Source: Vibrio proteolyticus NBRC 13287 (GTDB lineage Bacteria > Pseudomonadota > Gammaproteobacteria > Enterobacterales > Vibrionaceae). From it: a stretch of 64,000 nucleotides of DNA. The position numbers and the translations under genes were made by a program. The notes under the pieces are model-generated. The model was given only the letters and a program-made list of their open reading frames with translations. It did no database searches and was not told where the DNA came from. This document shows, in pieces, positions 35,839 to 44,901 of the stretch (the stretch's first letter is position 1; the number at the start of each line of letters is the position of its first letter). The stretch is taken from assembly GCF_000467125.1 (NCBI RefSeq), contig NZ_BATJ01000025.1, positions 1-64,000 of the forward strand, in the 5' to 3' direction.

Positions 35839-38262
35839 TTATCCGAGCTGATAAATGCTCTCTTTGATGGTCAGCTTCACTTCCGGATAGAGCATTGAGT
35901 AAAGCAGTTGCGACAGGGCTTTGGTTTTCTGGGTGTCGCATTCACAGTCATTGTTCAGGTAAGCCTGCTGTTTGAGGGTACTGAACAGAGTCGAGAAGAC
36001 CCCTTTATCGAAAAACTCCGGCGCATTGATGCCATGCAGACGACCCAGCCGCTGGGCGATGTCCTGACTTTTCTGCTCCAGATCGGCTTTGCCCAGTTCT
36101 GGATTGGCAACCAGCAGATTGAGGGTGATCGCATAACGTTGCAGCGTTTCCAGGATCGTACGTCCCAGCATCATCAGGATCTGAATGTTGGCCTGATCTA
36201 TCGACACCAGATCTTCTTCGACACTCAGCAGGTTCTGGCGGGACAGTTCGTTGATGTAGGCATCCACCATGTCGGCCAGTCGGTCTTGTCCAATGCTCAG
36301 GAACAGCTCCTGTTTCAGGAAGGGGTACAGCGCGGCCACGTTAGCGTGGATCTGGCGACGGCTCAGTTTCTGGTGGCGGATCATCATCTGAGCGATCAAC
36401 GACGGCAGCGCCAGCAGATGGATAATGTTGTTGCGGTAGTAAGTCATCAGAATTGACTGACTGCGGTCGAGTGAGATGATGTCACCCATCGCATCGGACT
36501 CGGTCACAAATTTATCCAGTGATTCGGCGTGTGCAACCAGGGCCTTGGCATCCTGTTCTGGCACGGTGTACGTCTCGGAGTAAGGCACGTTGCGCAGCAG
36601 CGCCAGATAACTTTCGATCTGGGTTTCCAGGCTGTCGCGCGACAGCGCCCGCTGACGTGAAGCGAGCAGCGCGGTGGCACACAGAGTCAGCGCATTGGTG
36701 GCCGCTGCATCGTTAATGTGCGTCATCATCTTACTGGCCAACTGATTCACCACCGGGGTCAACCATTGTGGCTTGCTGCCTCCCATCGGATCGATGTCCT
36801 GTGTCCATTCCGGCGCGTGCTCATTCAGGTACTGATTGAGCGGGATCGGTTCACCGAAGTTGACATATCCCTGGCCGAAATTGCGCAGTTTACGCAAGGT
36901 TTTCAGCACCAGGCCGGCGTTCTCTTTCTCTTTGCGTTTCCCGCGCAGCTCTTTGGCGTAGGTGCTGACTTCCATTACGTGCTCGTAACCAATGTACACC
37001 GGGACCAGAGTCACCGGACGGTTGAGCCCACGCAGCATGGCCTGAATGGTCATCGCCAGCATACCGGTTTTGGCCGGCAGCAGACGACCTGTCCGCGAGC
37101 GGCCACCTTCACTGAAGTACTCAACCGAATACCCTTTGGCAAACAGTTCGGCCAGGTATTCACGGAAAATGGTGGAGTAAAGCTTGTTGCCTTTGAAGCT
37201 ACGGCGGATAAAAAACGCCCCGCCACGGCGGAAAATCGGTCCGGCCGGGAAGAAATTAAGGTTAATGCCTGCGGCGATATGGGGAGGAACCATGCCTTCG
37301 TGATACAACACGTACGACAGCAACAGATAGTCCATATGACTGCGGTGGCAAGGCACATAAACGATCTCATGTCCGTCCTGAGCCAGACGGCGCACCGTCG
37401 ACGCGTTGTTGATGTTCAGCCCTTGATAGATGCGATTCCACAACCAGCTCAGGATGCGATCGCCATTTTTGATCAGCGAATAGGAGAAATCGGCGGCGAT
37501 CTCGTCCATGATGTCCTGCGCTTCTTTACGGGCTTTGTCTATCGAGATGTTTTTCGCTTTGGCTTCGTCTGCGATGGCTTTTTCTATCGCCGCGGATTTC
37601 ATCAGGCGGCGGAACAGCGCCTGACGGTTGGGCAGATCCGGTCCGGATGCCGCCAGCTTTTGACGCGAGAAATGGATGCGTGCCACGCGAGCCAGTTTGT
37701 GGGCGATGGAAGCATCGGTGCCGTGTGCGTCGGCCATGTAGCGAATCGACACCACCGGGCTGAAACGCACCATACAGTCGCGGCCAGAGAGCAACACCGC
37801 TTTGGCTTTCTGTGGGCCGTTCAGGGCCTGCAGATAAGGGCGACTGCTCTCTTCTTTACCCGGTTTGCGTCCCCACAACACGGTAGCGGGAATGATTTGC
37901 ACATCCAGTTCAGAGTCCAGCTGATGCTGTTCAAGCAGATCGGAAAATAGCGCGATCGACTCACTGGGGGCATCGTAGTCGTTTTTCATCAGCGTCGGAC
38001 GGGATGAGGTGAATACGTAGCGGGTGAAGCTCTTACCGTTGATGGTCAGCGGTTGCAGTGGATCCGGCAGGCCGAGATCAATCGCGTGTTTTTGCAGTGT
38101 CAGCAGGTCAACCGCCGAGCGAAAAGGTAGTGCATAAACAATAGGCTTGGTAATATCAATGCCGTGATCTTCGATAGGATTCGAAGGGATCGCCGTTCCC
38201 TTGACTAAAACTGACATCGGCAGTTTCAGCAGAGAACGAGAAATAGCGTGTCCGGAAGACAT
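35839..38262 (-). CDS. plsB: Glycerol-3-phosphate 1-O-acyltransferase
   Basis: An 807-residue inner-membrane PlsB (EC 2.3.1.15), the first step of phospholipid synthesis. Acyltransferase block I is VPCHRSHMDYLLLSYVL (Hx4D), then FFIRRSFKGNKLY, block III YFSEGGRSRTGRLLPAKTGML and the block IV region VTLVPVYIGYEHVME. Homology supports ATG 38262; the frame is open 29 codons further. It diverges from dgkA, the same arrangement as in E. coli. Confidence 0.96.
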   Translation of the reverse strand: MSSGHAISRSLLKLPMSVLVKGTAIPSNPIEDHGIDITKPIVYALPFRSAVDLLTLQKHAIDLGLPDPLQPLTINGKSFTRYVFTSSRPTLMKNDYDAPSESIALFSDLLEQHQLDSELDVQIIPATVLWGRKPGKEESSRPYLQALNGPQKAKAVLLSGRDCMVRFSPVVSIRYMADAHGTDASIAHKLARVARIHFSRQKLAASGPDLPNRQALFRRLMKSAAIEKAIADEAKAKNISIDKARKEAQDIMDEIAADFSYSLIKNGDRILSWLWNRIYQGLNINNASTVRRLAQDGHEIVYVPCHRSHMDYLLLSYVLYHEGMVPPHIAAGINLNFFPAGPIFRRGGAFFIRRSFKGNKLYSTIFREYLAELFAKGYSVEYFSEGGRSRTGRLLPAKTGMLAMTIQAMLRGLNRPVTLVPVYIGYEHVMEVSTYAKELRGKRKEKENAGLVLKTLRKLRNFGQGYVNFGEPIPLNQYLNEHAPEWTQDIDPMGGSKPQWLTPVVNQLASKMMTHINDAAATNALTLCATALLASRQRALSRDSLETQIESYLALLRNVPYSETYTVPEQDAKALVAHAESLDKFVTESDAMGDIISLDRSQSILMTYYRNNIIHLLALPSLIAQMMIRHQKLSRRQIHANVAALYPFLKQELFLSIGQDRLADMVDAYINELSRQNLLSVEEDLVSIDQANIQILMMLGRTILETLQRYAITLNLLVANPELGKADLEQKSQDIAQRLGRLHGINAPEFFDKGVFSTLFSTLKQQAYLNNDCECDTQKTKALSQLLYSMLYPEVKLTIKESIYQLG

Positions 38263-38470
38263 AAAGGTCCTTAGCCTCAATAGATCAACTGTGCATAAGC
38301 GCATATCCAGTACATCATGAGTATGAATCACGATTGGAAAGACGCCCAAGCATTCATTTTTTGAGCCGCAAGGATACCAGAACTGGTCGAACCTTTTAAT
38401 GGATATTGACTACGAAAACGTCAAAATTGCGCCAAATCATTCAGCCGAATTATTTTTGAGAGAACAAACA

Positions 38471-38833
38471 GTGACCCAGAAAGCCCCGCAAGGTTTCAAA
38501 CGTCTGGTTAATGCAACCAAGTATTCCTATCAAGGTATTAAAGCCGCGTTTAAAAATGAAGCGGCATTTCGTGAAGAAGTGCTGCTCAGTGTGATCATGA
38601 TACCTACGGCGCTGCTGCTGGATGTGACCGGAGTGGAACGCGTTCTGCTGATCGGAACCGTGTTGCTGGTGATGGTAGTGGAACTGTTGAACAGCGCGGT
38701 GGAGGCGGTGGTGGATCGCATTGGGCCGGAGCACCATGAACTGGCCGGTCGCGCCAAAGACATGGGTTCCGCAGCCGTGCTGATAACGATGTTGATCACC
38801 GGTTACACCTGGTTGCAGATAATCTTCTTTTAA
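38471..38833 (+). CDS. dgkA: Diacylglycerol kinase
   Basis: A 120-residue prokaryotic DgkA (EC 2.7.1.107), a trimeric membrane kinase with three TM segments. The catalytic and metal positions lie in VELLNSAVEAVVDRIGPEHHELAGRAKDMGSAAV. The start chosen is GTG 38471 with GAGAG upstream, giving the normal family length; an in-frame ATG at 38399 would add 24 unrelated residues. Confidence 0.93.
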   Translation: MTQKAPQGFKRLVNATKYSYQGIKAAFKNEAAFREEVLLSVIMIPTALLLDVTGVERVLLIGTVLLVMVVELLNSAVEAVVDRIGPEHHELAGRAKDMGSAAVLITMLITGYTWLQIIFF

Positions 38834-38870
38834 GCCTTGATGCAGCGAGAATTACAGGTAGGATCATTCG

Positions 38871-38893
38871 ACGGCAGCATAATACGCTGCCGT
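38871..38893 (+). terminator. Possible dgkA terminator
   Basis: ACGGCAGC / GCTGCCGT 8-bp stem with 7-nt loop, followed by TATTG only, so a weak T-tract. Confidence 0.5.
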
Positions 38894-38943
38894 TATTGAA
38901 AAGAGCGAAAAAACAACCAATTGGCTTTTCATTTCACCAATTA

Positions 38944-38979
38944 CTGGATATACTCACAGTTAACTGTATAAACAGACAG
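38944..38979 (+). promoter_or_regulatory. Two LexA (SOS) boxes upstream of lexA
   Basis: Two CTG-N10-CAG sites, 38944-38959 and 38964-38979, spaced 20 bp apart and ending 7 nt before the lexA ATG. Paired boxes are the usual lexA autoregulation arrangement. Confidence 0.92.
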
Positions 38980-38986
38980 GTGACTT

Positions 38987-39604
38987 ATGAAGCCGTTAAC
39001 GCCCCGCCAACAACAAGTATTCGATCTGATTAAGAGCAAGATCGATGAAACCGGAATGCCGCCGACCCGTGCTGAAATTGCACGTGAACTGGGGTTCCGT
39101 TCCGCGAACGCTGCTGAAGAGCACCTTAAAGCGTTGGCGCGTAAAAATGCGATAGAAATTATTCCTGGAGCCTCGCGTGGTATCCGCATCCTGCTTGAAG
39201 CGGCGAACGACGACCAAGGTCTGCCGTTAATTGGCCAGGTGGCCGCGGGCTCTCCGATCCTGGCGCAGGAGCACGTGGAAGCTCACTACCAGGTTGACCC
39301 GGCCATGTTTAAGCCTCAGGCAGACTTTCTGCTGCGCGTTCACGGCGAAAGTATGAAAGACATCGGGATTATGGACGGCGACCTGCTCGCGGTACACAAA
39401 ACGCAGGACGTGCGAGATGGTCAGGTGGTCGTGGCGCGTGTGGATGATGACGTGACGGTTAAGCGTCTTGAACGTAAAGGGTCGACCGTACTGCTGCATG
39501 CTGAGAACCAGGAATTTGAGCCGATTAAAGTTGATCTGACCGCCCAACACCTGTCGATCGAAGGCCTCGCGGTCGGTATCATCCGCAATACTGATTGGAT
39601 GTGA
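38987..39604 (+). CDS. lexA: SOS repressor LexA
   Basis: A 205-residue repressor. The winged helix lies at 1-70 (TPRQQQVFDLIKSKI, TRAEIARELGFRSANAAEEHLKAL). The self-cleavage Ala-Gly is in VAAGSPILA, the catalytic Ser in HGESMKDIGIMDGD and the Lys in TVKRLERKG. It controls the SOS regulon, and two SOS boxes precede it. In E. coli lexA is followed by dinF; here a methyltransferase gene lies between. Confidence 0.97.
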   Translation: MKPLTPRQQQVFDLIKSKIDETGMPPTRAEIARELGFRSANAAEEHLKALARKNAIEIIPGASRGIRILLEAANDDQGLPLIGQVAAGSPILAQEHVEAHYQVDPAMFKPQADFLLRVHGESMKDIGIMDGDLLAVHKTQDVRDGQVVVARVDDDVTVKRLERKGSTVLLHAENQEFEPIKVDLTAQHLSIEGLAVGIIRNTDWM

Positions 39605-39642
39605 TCTACATTGTTGATATTCGTTCTCAATAACTTGTCAGA

Positions 39643-39661
39643 TTAAATGATATTCATTATC
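39643..39661 (+). promoter_or_regulatory. Candidate Fur box
   Basis: The 19-mer agrees with the Fur consensus GATAATGATAATCATTATC at 15 positions, including the whole ATGAT and TCATTATC blocks. It lies 33 nt before the methyltransferase start and after lexA, so it would make the methyltransferase and possibly dinF iron-regulated, independent of lexA. Confidence 0.65.
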
Positions 39662-39693
39662 ATCTTTCTTAGTGCATGATGAGGAAGATGATA

Positions 39694-40506
39694 ATGCCCC
39701 CTTCAAGTAAAGCATCGCAACATCGTTATCAGATCCCCGTTAATCTGGTCCAGCCGTTGTGGCTTCGTAGCCGCGAGAGTCTGGTCGATAACGGTTTGGT
39801 CTACGATCCGATCGCTGCCACGGCGTGTCAGCGGTGTCAGCTCGCCCCGGAATGTCTGTCGGGTGATATCAATCAGAAACAACTCTTGCACGTAACCCTG
39901 ACGCACTTGTGTGATCTGCAGGTTCAGCGTTTTTTGGAACGTCATCCTGATGGCTGGATCGTGAATGTAGGGGCCGGTCTGGATACCCGGTTTTATCGCG
40001 TCGACAACGGTCGTTGTCACTGGATAGAACTTGATGTGACCGAACACCTGTTGTGGCGGCAGAAGCTGTTTCACGCCAGTGAACGTTATCTGCATCGCAA
40101 TGGCAGCGTGCTGGATCTGAGCTGGTTGGAAACCTTGCCAGTCCCAGAGCAGGCGCCGGTACTGATCGTGTGCGAACATGCGCTGTTGGATGGCAATGAA
40201 CCTGTGGTGGCAAAATTCATCCAGGCGCTCGGTTGCCATTTTGACACCGCCACCGCCTGCCTGGTTCTGGCTGGTGATCTGGCATCGAAATCACTGGGGC
40301 AGAAAATGGGATCGGGCCAGTACGCACACGGTTATCAGGACGCGGCGGCGGCGGTGATGAATTGTCTGCCGTGGGCGAAATGGGTCAAAACTTTCTCACC
40401 GCTGGATGGGCAGTGTGGTCGCTGGAAGCTGTGGCAGCGCTGGTTGCGTCGTTTTCCGTCATTGAAACAACGATTAACGCCTGTGGTGGTTCAGCTTCGT
40501 TGGTGA
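39694..40506 (+). CDS. Leucine-carboxyl-methyltransferase-like SAM-dependent methyltransferase
   Basis: A 270-residue protein of the LCM/PCMT-like class I methyltransferase family. The SAM loop is VNVGAGLDTRFYRVDN and WIELDV follows, with LIVCEHALLDG further on. Cysteines CQRCQLAPEC near residue 40 could bind metal. Several in-frame ATGs occur (39676, 39679, 39688, 39694); 39694 has GGAAG 6 nt upstream. Substrate unknown; some relatives act in natural-product or siderophore contexts, and the Fur box makes an iron link possible. Confidence 0.8.
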   Translation: MPPSSKASQHRYQIPVNLVQPLWLRSRESLVDNGLVYDPIAATACQRCQLAPECLSGDINQKQLLHVTLTHLCDLQVQRFLERHPDGWIVNVGAGLDTRFYRVDNGRCHWIELDVTEHLLWRQKLFHASERYLHRNGSVLDLSWLETLPVPEQAPVLIVCEHALLDGNEPVVAKFIQALGCHFDTATACLVLAGDLASKSLGQKMGSGQYAHGYQDAAAAVMNCLPWAKWVKTFSPLDGQCGRWKLWQRWLRRFPSLKQRLTPVVVQLRW

Positions 40507-40548
40507 TCCGGTTACACTTTGTGATCCTCTTGTGAGACGAGTGTAAGC

Positions 40549-41883
40549 GTGCAGATTTTTCAGATGTTATCCAACCGGGCGATGCACAAAAAGGTGCTGT
40601 TGCTCGCCATTCCGATGGTGTTGTCCAATATTACCGTCCCGCTGCTGGGTCTGGTCGATGCGGCGGTGATTGGTCACCTCGAACACGCCTGGTATTTAGG
40701 CGGCGTGGCGCTTGGCAGTACCATGATCAGTGTCACCTTCTGGCTGCTGGGCTTTTTGCGCATGTCCACCACCGGCCTCACAGCCCAGTCCTATGGGGCT
40801 GATGATAAACACAAACTGGCCCTGGTGCTGATCCAGGGACTCCTGATGGCGCTGGCGTTCGCGCTGCTGTTTTTGCTGCTGCACACTCAGCTGTCTGAGT
40901 GGGTGTTTGTCTTTAGTGACGCCAGTCGAGAGGTCAAGCATTACGGTCAGCAGTATTTCGCTATTCGGGCCTGGAGTGCGCCGGCGGCACTGGCCAACTT
41001 TGTGCTGCTGGGTTGGTTGCTCGGCACGCAAAATGCTCGCGCGCCGATGTGGATGGTGATCATCGCCAACGCCACCAACATTGCACTGGACGTGCTGTTT
41101 GTGATTGGCCTGGGCTGGAAAGTGGAAGGCGCGGCGCTGGCGTCGGTGCTGGCGGATTACTCAGGCATGCTGTTTGGCCTATGGTGTGTCTGGCGTACCT
41201 GGCACACGCGTCAGCTACCTTCCCCACGAGGGCTGGTGGGGCAGTCTATGCAGGGGATCGGCCGGTTTGTGCGCTTGAACCGCGACATCTTTTTACGTTC
41301 TTTGTGTTTGCAGGCGACTTTCAGTTTTATGACCTTTCAGGGCGCCAGCTTTGGGGATGAAGTGGTGGCCGCCAATGCCGTACTCATGAGTTTCCTGATG
41401 ATGATCTCGTATGGCATGGATGGCTTTGCTTATGCGATGGAAGCTCTGGTGGGGAAAGCGGTCGGCGCACGCGATCGCGGTGAGCTGAATGAATCGCTGG
41501 TCGGCACCAGCTTCTGGAGCCTGATCATTTGCTTGCTTCTGACGTTGTTGTTTGGTTTGGCGGGATCACAAATGATCGGTTTGATCACCGACATCGCTTC
41601 GGTTCATCAGCAGGCGCTGATCTATTTGCCCTGGCTGGTCGCCATGCCAATGGTGGCCATGTGGTGCTTTTTGCTGGATGGGGTCTTTATCGGTGCGACC
41701 AAAGGGCGTGAGATGCGCAACAGTATGTTTGTCGCGACTTGTGTTTTTTTCGTGGTGTTCTACGTCTGGTCGGGGTGGGGCAACCACGCGTTGTGGTTCG
41801 CCATGTTGAGTTTTATGGCGGTGCGGGGCATTACGTTGGCGCTGCTGCTGAGGCAGCAATGGCGCCGAGACGTGTTTCTGTAA
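40549..41883 (+). CDS. dinF: MATE-family efflux transporter (DinF-like)
   Basis: A 444-residue, 12-segment MATE transporter. IPMVLSNITVPLLGLVDAAVIGHL and the later GAKGREMRNSM-type loop place it with DinF, which in V. cholerae corresponds to Na+-driven multidrug efflux (VcmN type). The start is GTG 40549; an ATG 5 codons in is possible. It lies downstream of lexA but separated by the Fur-box methyltransferase gene. Confidence 0.88.
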   Translation: MQIFQMLSNRAMHKKVLLLAIPMVLSNITVPLLGLVDAAVIGHLEHAWYLGGVALGSTMISVTFWLLGFLRMSTTGLTAQSYGADDKHKLALVLIQGLLMALAFALLFLLLHTQLSEWVFVFSDASREVKHYGQQYFAIRAWSAPAALANFVLLGWLLGTQNARAPMWMVIIANATNIALDVLFVIGLGWKVEGAALASVLADYSGMLFGLWCVWRTWHTRQLPSPRGLVGQSMQGIGRFVRLNRDIFLRSLCLQATFSFMTFQGASFGDEVVAANAVLMSFLMMISYGMDGFAYAMEALVGKAVGARDRGELNESLVGTSFWSLIICLLLTLLFGLAGSQMIGLITDIASVHQQALIYLPWLVAMPMVAMWCFLLDGVFIGATKGREMRNSMFVATCVFFVVFYVWSGWGNHALWFAMLSFMAVRGITLALLLRQQWRRDVFL

Positions 41884-41887
41884 AGCC

Positions 41888-41919
41888 AAAAAAACCGCAG
41901 CCAGGGCTGCGGTTTTTTT
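41888..41919. terminator. Terminator between dinF and sthA
   Basis: AAAAAACCGCAGCC-AGG-GCTGCGGTTTTTTT, a strong bidirectional hairpin starting just after the dinF stop. Confidence 0.9.
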
Positions 41920-41921
41920 GA

Positions 41922-43322
41922 TTAGAACAATCGGTTCAGGCCGTTGAGAGCTGCCACTCGGTAGGCTTCAGCCATGGTTGGGTAGTTGAACGTCGTGTTG
42001 ACGAAATATTCGATGGTATTCGCTTCGCCTTTCTGCTCCATAATCGCCTGACCGATGTGGATAATTTCCGCTGCACGTTCACCAAAGCAGTGAATGCCGA
42101 GGATCTCTTTGGTCTCGCGGTGGAAGAGGATTTTCAGGCTGCCCACATCCTTGCCGGAAATTTGCGCCCGCGCCAGGTGTTTGAAGGAGGACCGGCCAAC
42201 TTCGTAGGGGATTTTTGCTGCCGTCAGCTCTTGCTCGGTTTTACCCACGGAGCTGATTTCCGGGATGGTGTAGATCCCGGTCGGAATGTCCTCAATCAGG
42301 TGCCCTTGAGCCTGACCCTGTGTGATTGCCTGAGCCACGAAGCGGCCCTGATCGTAAGCGGCACTGGCCAGGCTCGGGTAACCAATCACATCACCGACCG
42401 CGTAAACATGCTCTACTGGCGTCTGATAGTTGCTGTTGACCTTGAGCTGGCCGCGCGAGTCGGCTTCCAGACCGATTGCGTCCAGATTCAGTTTGTCGGT
42501 GTTACCCGTGCGCCCGTTGGCGTACAGCAGGCAGTCGGCTTTCATCTTTTTGCCCGACTGAAGATGGACGATGACGCCGTCTTCGGTGCCTTCGATGCGT
42601 GAGTACGTTTCATCGTTGCGGATCACTACGCCGTTATTCCAGAAGTGGTACGACAGAGCGTCGGACACTTCATTGTCCAGAAACGACAGCAAACGGTCAC
42701 GGGTGTTGATCAGGTCGGTTTTGACCCCCAGGCCACGGAAGATCGAAGCGTATTCACAGCCGATCACCCCGGCACCGTAAATGATGATATGGCGCGGATC
42801 GTGTTTGAGGCTTAGGATAGAGTCACTGTCGTAAACCCGTTCATGATTGAAGTCGACATTGTCTGGCCGGTACGGGCGTGAGCCAGTGGCAATCACAAAT
42901 TTATCTGCCGTGTAGTGTTCAATCGTAGCGTCGGACTTGGTTACGGCCACAGTGTGGGCATCAATGAACTGCGCGGTACCGAACAACAGTGTGCACTGGT
43001 TACGATCGTAAAAGCCCTGGCGCAAACGCGTTTGTTTGTCGATGACGGTTTTCGCATGGCCTAAGATACTGGAGAAGGTCGAATGAAGGCTGGTGTTGTT
43101 ATTGCAAAACAGAGGGTTGTTGTTGAACTCGATGATGCGGCTGACCGCGTGGCGAAGCGCTTTGGACGGGATGGTCCCCCAGTGGGTACAACCGCCACCA
43201 ACACTGCTCTCTTTTTCAATAATGGCAACGTTGAGCCCCGCTTTGGTTAATCCCATTGCTGCCCCTTCACCGCCGGGGCCACTGCCAATTACGATTACAT
43301 CAAAGTGGTTGGTCTGTGCCAT
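41922..43322 (-). CDS. sthA: Soluble pyridine nucleotide transhydrogenase
   Basis: A 466-residue FAD enzyme (EC 1.6.1.1) converting NADPH + NAD+. The FAD loop is VIGSGPGGEGAAMGLTKAG. The region GGGCTHWGTIPSKALRHAV shows the SthA-specific single Cys in place of the redox pair of related disulfide reductases. NAD motif GAGVIGCEYAS, second FAD motif VYAVGDVIGYPSLASAAYDQGR. It diverges from fabR as in E. coli. Confidence 0.96.
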   Translation of the reverse strand: MAQTNHFDVIVIGSGPGGEGAAMGLTKAGLNVAIIEKESSVGGGCTHWGTIPSKALRHAVSRIIEFNNNPLFCNNNTSLHSTFSSILGHAKTVIDKQTRLRQGFYDRNQCTLLFGTAQFIDAHTVAVTKSDATIEHYTADKFVIATGSRPYRPDNVDFNHERVYDSDSILSLKHDPRHIIIYGAGVIGCEYASIFRGLGVKTDLINTRDRLLSFLDNEVSDALSYHFWNNGVVIRNDETYSRIEGTEDGVIVHLQSGKKMKADCLLYANGRTGNTDKLNLDAIGLEADSRGQLKVNSNYQTPVEHVYAVGDVIGYPSLASAAYDQGRFVAQAITQGQAQGHLIEDIPTGIYTIPEISSVGKTEQELTAAKIPYEVGRSSFKHLARAQISGKDVGSLKILFHRETKEILGIHCFGERAAEIIHIGQAIMEQKGEANTIEYFVNTTFNYPTMAEAYRVAALNGLNRLF

Positions 43323-43605
43323 AGTTTAATCCTTGTTATAGTGTCGTAACATTGCTGTAGCGAGATTTTAACTGATTCCGTGGTTTGGTAAATGAGAGCC
43401 ACATCATAGAGTCGAAGGGATCACGCCGTGGCAATGAAAATACATGTATCGCATGCGACAGCTCTCCAAATGGCCGTCAGTCAATTGAAACAGAGCGTTA
43501 ACAGAGTGTACCTTGCTCGCGCGATGGCGGCTATCATGGGGTTATGCATCTCGGTGTTTCGCGTTATATTAACCCTCTCACCGAGAAACCGAGAAGTACG
43601 AAAAT

Positions 43606-44247
43606 ATGAAGTCCATGGGAATCCGAGCTCAGCAGAAAGAAAAAACGCGTCGTTCACTGATCGATGCGGCATTCAGCCAGCTCAGTGCCGAGCGCAGCTT
43701 TTCCAATCTGAGTCTGCGGGAAGTGGCCCGGGAGGCGGGTATCGCCCCAACCTCTTTTTATCGCCATTTCAAGGATATGGATGAGCTTGGTCTGACTATG
43801 GTCGACGAAGGCGGGTTGCTTTTGCGTCAGTTGATGCGACAAGCACGTCAACGGATTGTCAAAGAAGGCAGTGTGATACGGACTTCGGTGGAAACCTTTA
43901 TGGAGTTTATCGAGAGCAGCCCGAACGTGTTTCGCTTATTGTTGCGTGAGCGGTCCGGCACCTCGTTTGAATTCCGCGCGGCGGTGGCCCGAGAGATTCA
44001 GCATTTCGTTGCTGAGCTCACGGAGTACCTTATCAGCACCGGTATGAGCAGGGACGAAGCGTTCACACAAGCTGAAGCGTCCGTCACTATGGTGTTCAGT
44101 TCCGGAGCTGAAGCATTGGATTTGGACAGACGTTCACGCGAAGAACTGGCTGAACGTCTGATCATGCAATTGCGAATGATTGCCAAAGGGGCATTCTGGT
44201 ATCGCAAAGAACGTGAACGTAACCGATTAAAAGGCGGGATAGATTAA
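43606..44247 (+). CDS. fabR: HTH-type fatty-acid biosynthesis repressor FabR
   Basis: A 213-residue TetR-type regulator of unsaturated fatty-acid genes (fabA, fabB). The HTH lies at about 15-60, with SLREVAREAGIAPTSFYRHFKDMDELGL. ATG 43606 has GAGAAG upstream; homologues usually begin at the ATG three codons later (MGIRAQQKEK), so 43615 is the alternative. It is coupled to yijD by TAATG. Confidence 0.95.
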   Translation: MKSMGIRAQQKEKTRRSLIDAAFSQLSAERSFSNLSLREVAREAGIAPTSFYRHFKDMDELGLTMVDEGGLLLRQLMRQARQRIVKEGSVIRTSVETFMEFIESSPNVFRLLLRERSGTSFEFRAAVAREIQHFVAELTEYLISTGMSRDEAFTQAEASVTMVFSSGAEALDLDRRSREELAERLIMQLRMIAKGAFWYRKERERNRLKGGID

Positions 44248-44618
44248 TGTCGAATGAAAATAACCCAGTAAATCGTGGTTCAGAGCGCAAGACGCTGATT
44301 CTGGCTCTGGTCGCGGGTATGTGTGGCGATGCGTTGTTGTCCTGGCTGACAATGAGCGATGTTGCTTTTTCTATTTTTCCGGTGATTGCCTTGGTGCTGT
44401 CGGTTCAGGCTCTGTATCAGGAGTACCTGCGTAACCCGGTATCTGAAGATATTCCGTTGGTCGGGCTGGCGTGTTTCTTTGTTGGCGCCTTTGGTCACTC
44501 GGCGTTTGTCAAAGCACAGTATCCAGATGCCGGTTCCAACTTCTTCTCGATTGTCGTGGTGCTGTTGTTGATGTTGTGGATCGGCAACAAAATGGGCTTT
44601 ATTGGCCGCAAAGATTAA
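44247..44618 (+). CDS. yijD: DUF1422 membrane protein YijD
   Basis: A 123-residue protein with four hydrophobic segments, matching the YijD/DUF1422 family (LILALVAGMCGDALLSWL start, NKMGFIGRK end). Always paired with fabR. Function unknown. In related genomes the next gene, convergent, is trmA. Confidence 0.9.
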   Translation: MSNENNPVNRGSERKTLILALVAGMCGDALLSWLTMSDVAFSIFPVIALVLSVQALYQEYLRNPVSEDIPLVGLACFFVGAFGHSAFVKAQYPDAGSNFFSIVVVLLLMLWIGNKMGFIGRKD

Positions 44619-44637
44619 GCGCCTCCTCATCCAAACC

Positions 44638-44667
44638 AAAAAACGAGCCGAAATGGCTCGTTTTTTT
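44638..44667. terminator. Terminator between yijD and trmA tail
   Basis: AAAAAACGAGCC-GAAAT-GGCTCGTTTTTTT. The hairpin served both yijD and convergent trmA before insertion of the island. Confidence 0.9.
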
Positions 44668-44675
44668 ATGTGCGA

Positions 44676-44717
44676 CTATTTCCGCTCTAGCAGTACACCC
44701 GCTTCCATGTGGTGGGT
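44676..44717 (-). pseudogene. trmA: 3'-terminal remnant of trmA and likely island attachment site (attL)
   Basis: Read on the minus strand, the last 13 codons before TAG (44676-44678) encode THHMEAGVLLERK, which matches the C-terminus of tRNA (m5U54) methyltransferase TrmA (E. coli ends THHMQCGVLLTAK). Upstream of this the match stops: the expected DQFPY is missing and the DNA is unrelated. yijD-trmA convergence is standard, so this is the displaced 3' end of trmA, leaving a direct-repeat copy at the island edge. The body of trmA should lie beyond the right end of the island with a restored tail. Confidence 0.8.
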
Positions 44718-44901
44718 AAATAGAGCCTTTAGTCCGCCAAAGTCTACAGAGTTATATTCTTTAATTGTAAGGCTATGATTTATAGTATTTTTGTGAGCTT
44801 ATTGTCCGTTGAAGTCCAAAACCGTACAATAGAAACTCGATGTTTCCCGTACCCCACGCCGTACCCAGAGCCGTACCCAAAAATGCAGAGGTTTTCCAAC
44901 G

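Noticed and set aside
38399..38470. Longer N-terminus for diacylglycerol kinase
   Set aside because: The extra 24 residues do not resemble the family, and GTG 38471 has a better ribosome site and gives the standard length.
43428..43784. Open frame of 118 codons before and over the start of fabR
   Set aside because: It overlaps the N-terminal coding part of fabR in another frame, ends in frame-shifted fabR sequence, and has no recognisable domain.
44676..44901. tRNA gene as island target
   Set aside because: No tRNA cloverleaf is visible at the junction; the conserved sequence is the coding tail of trmA.
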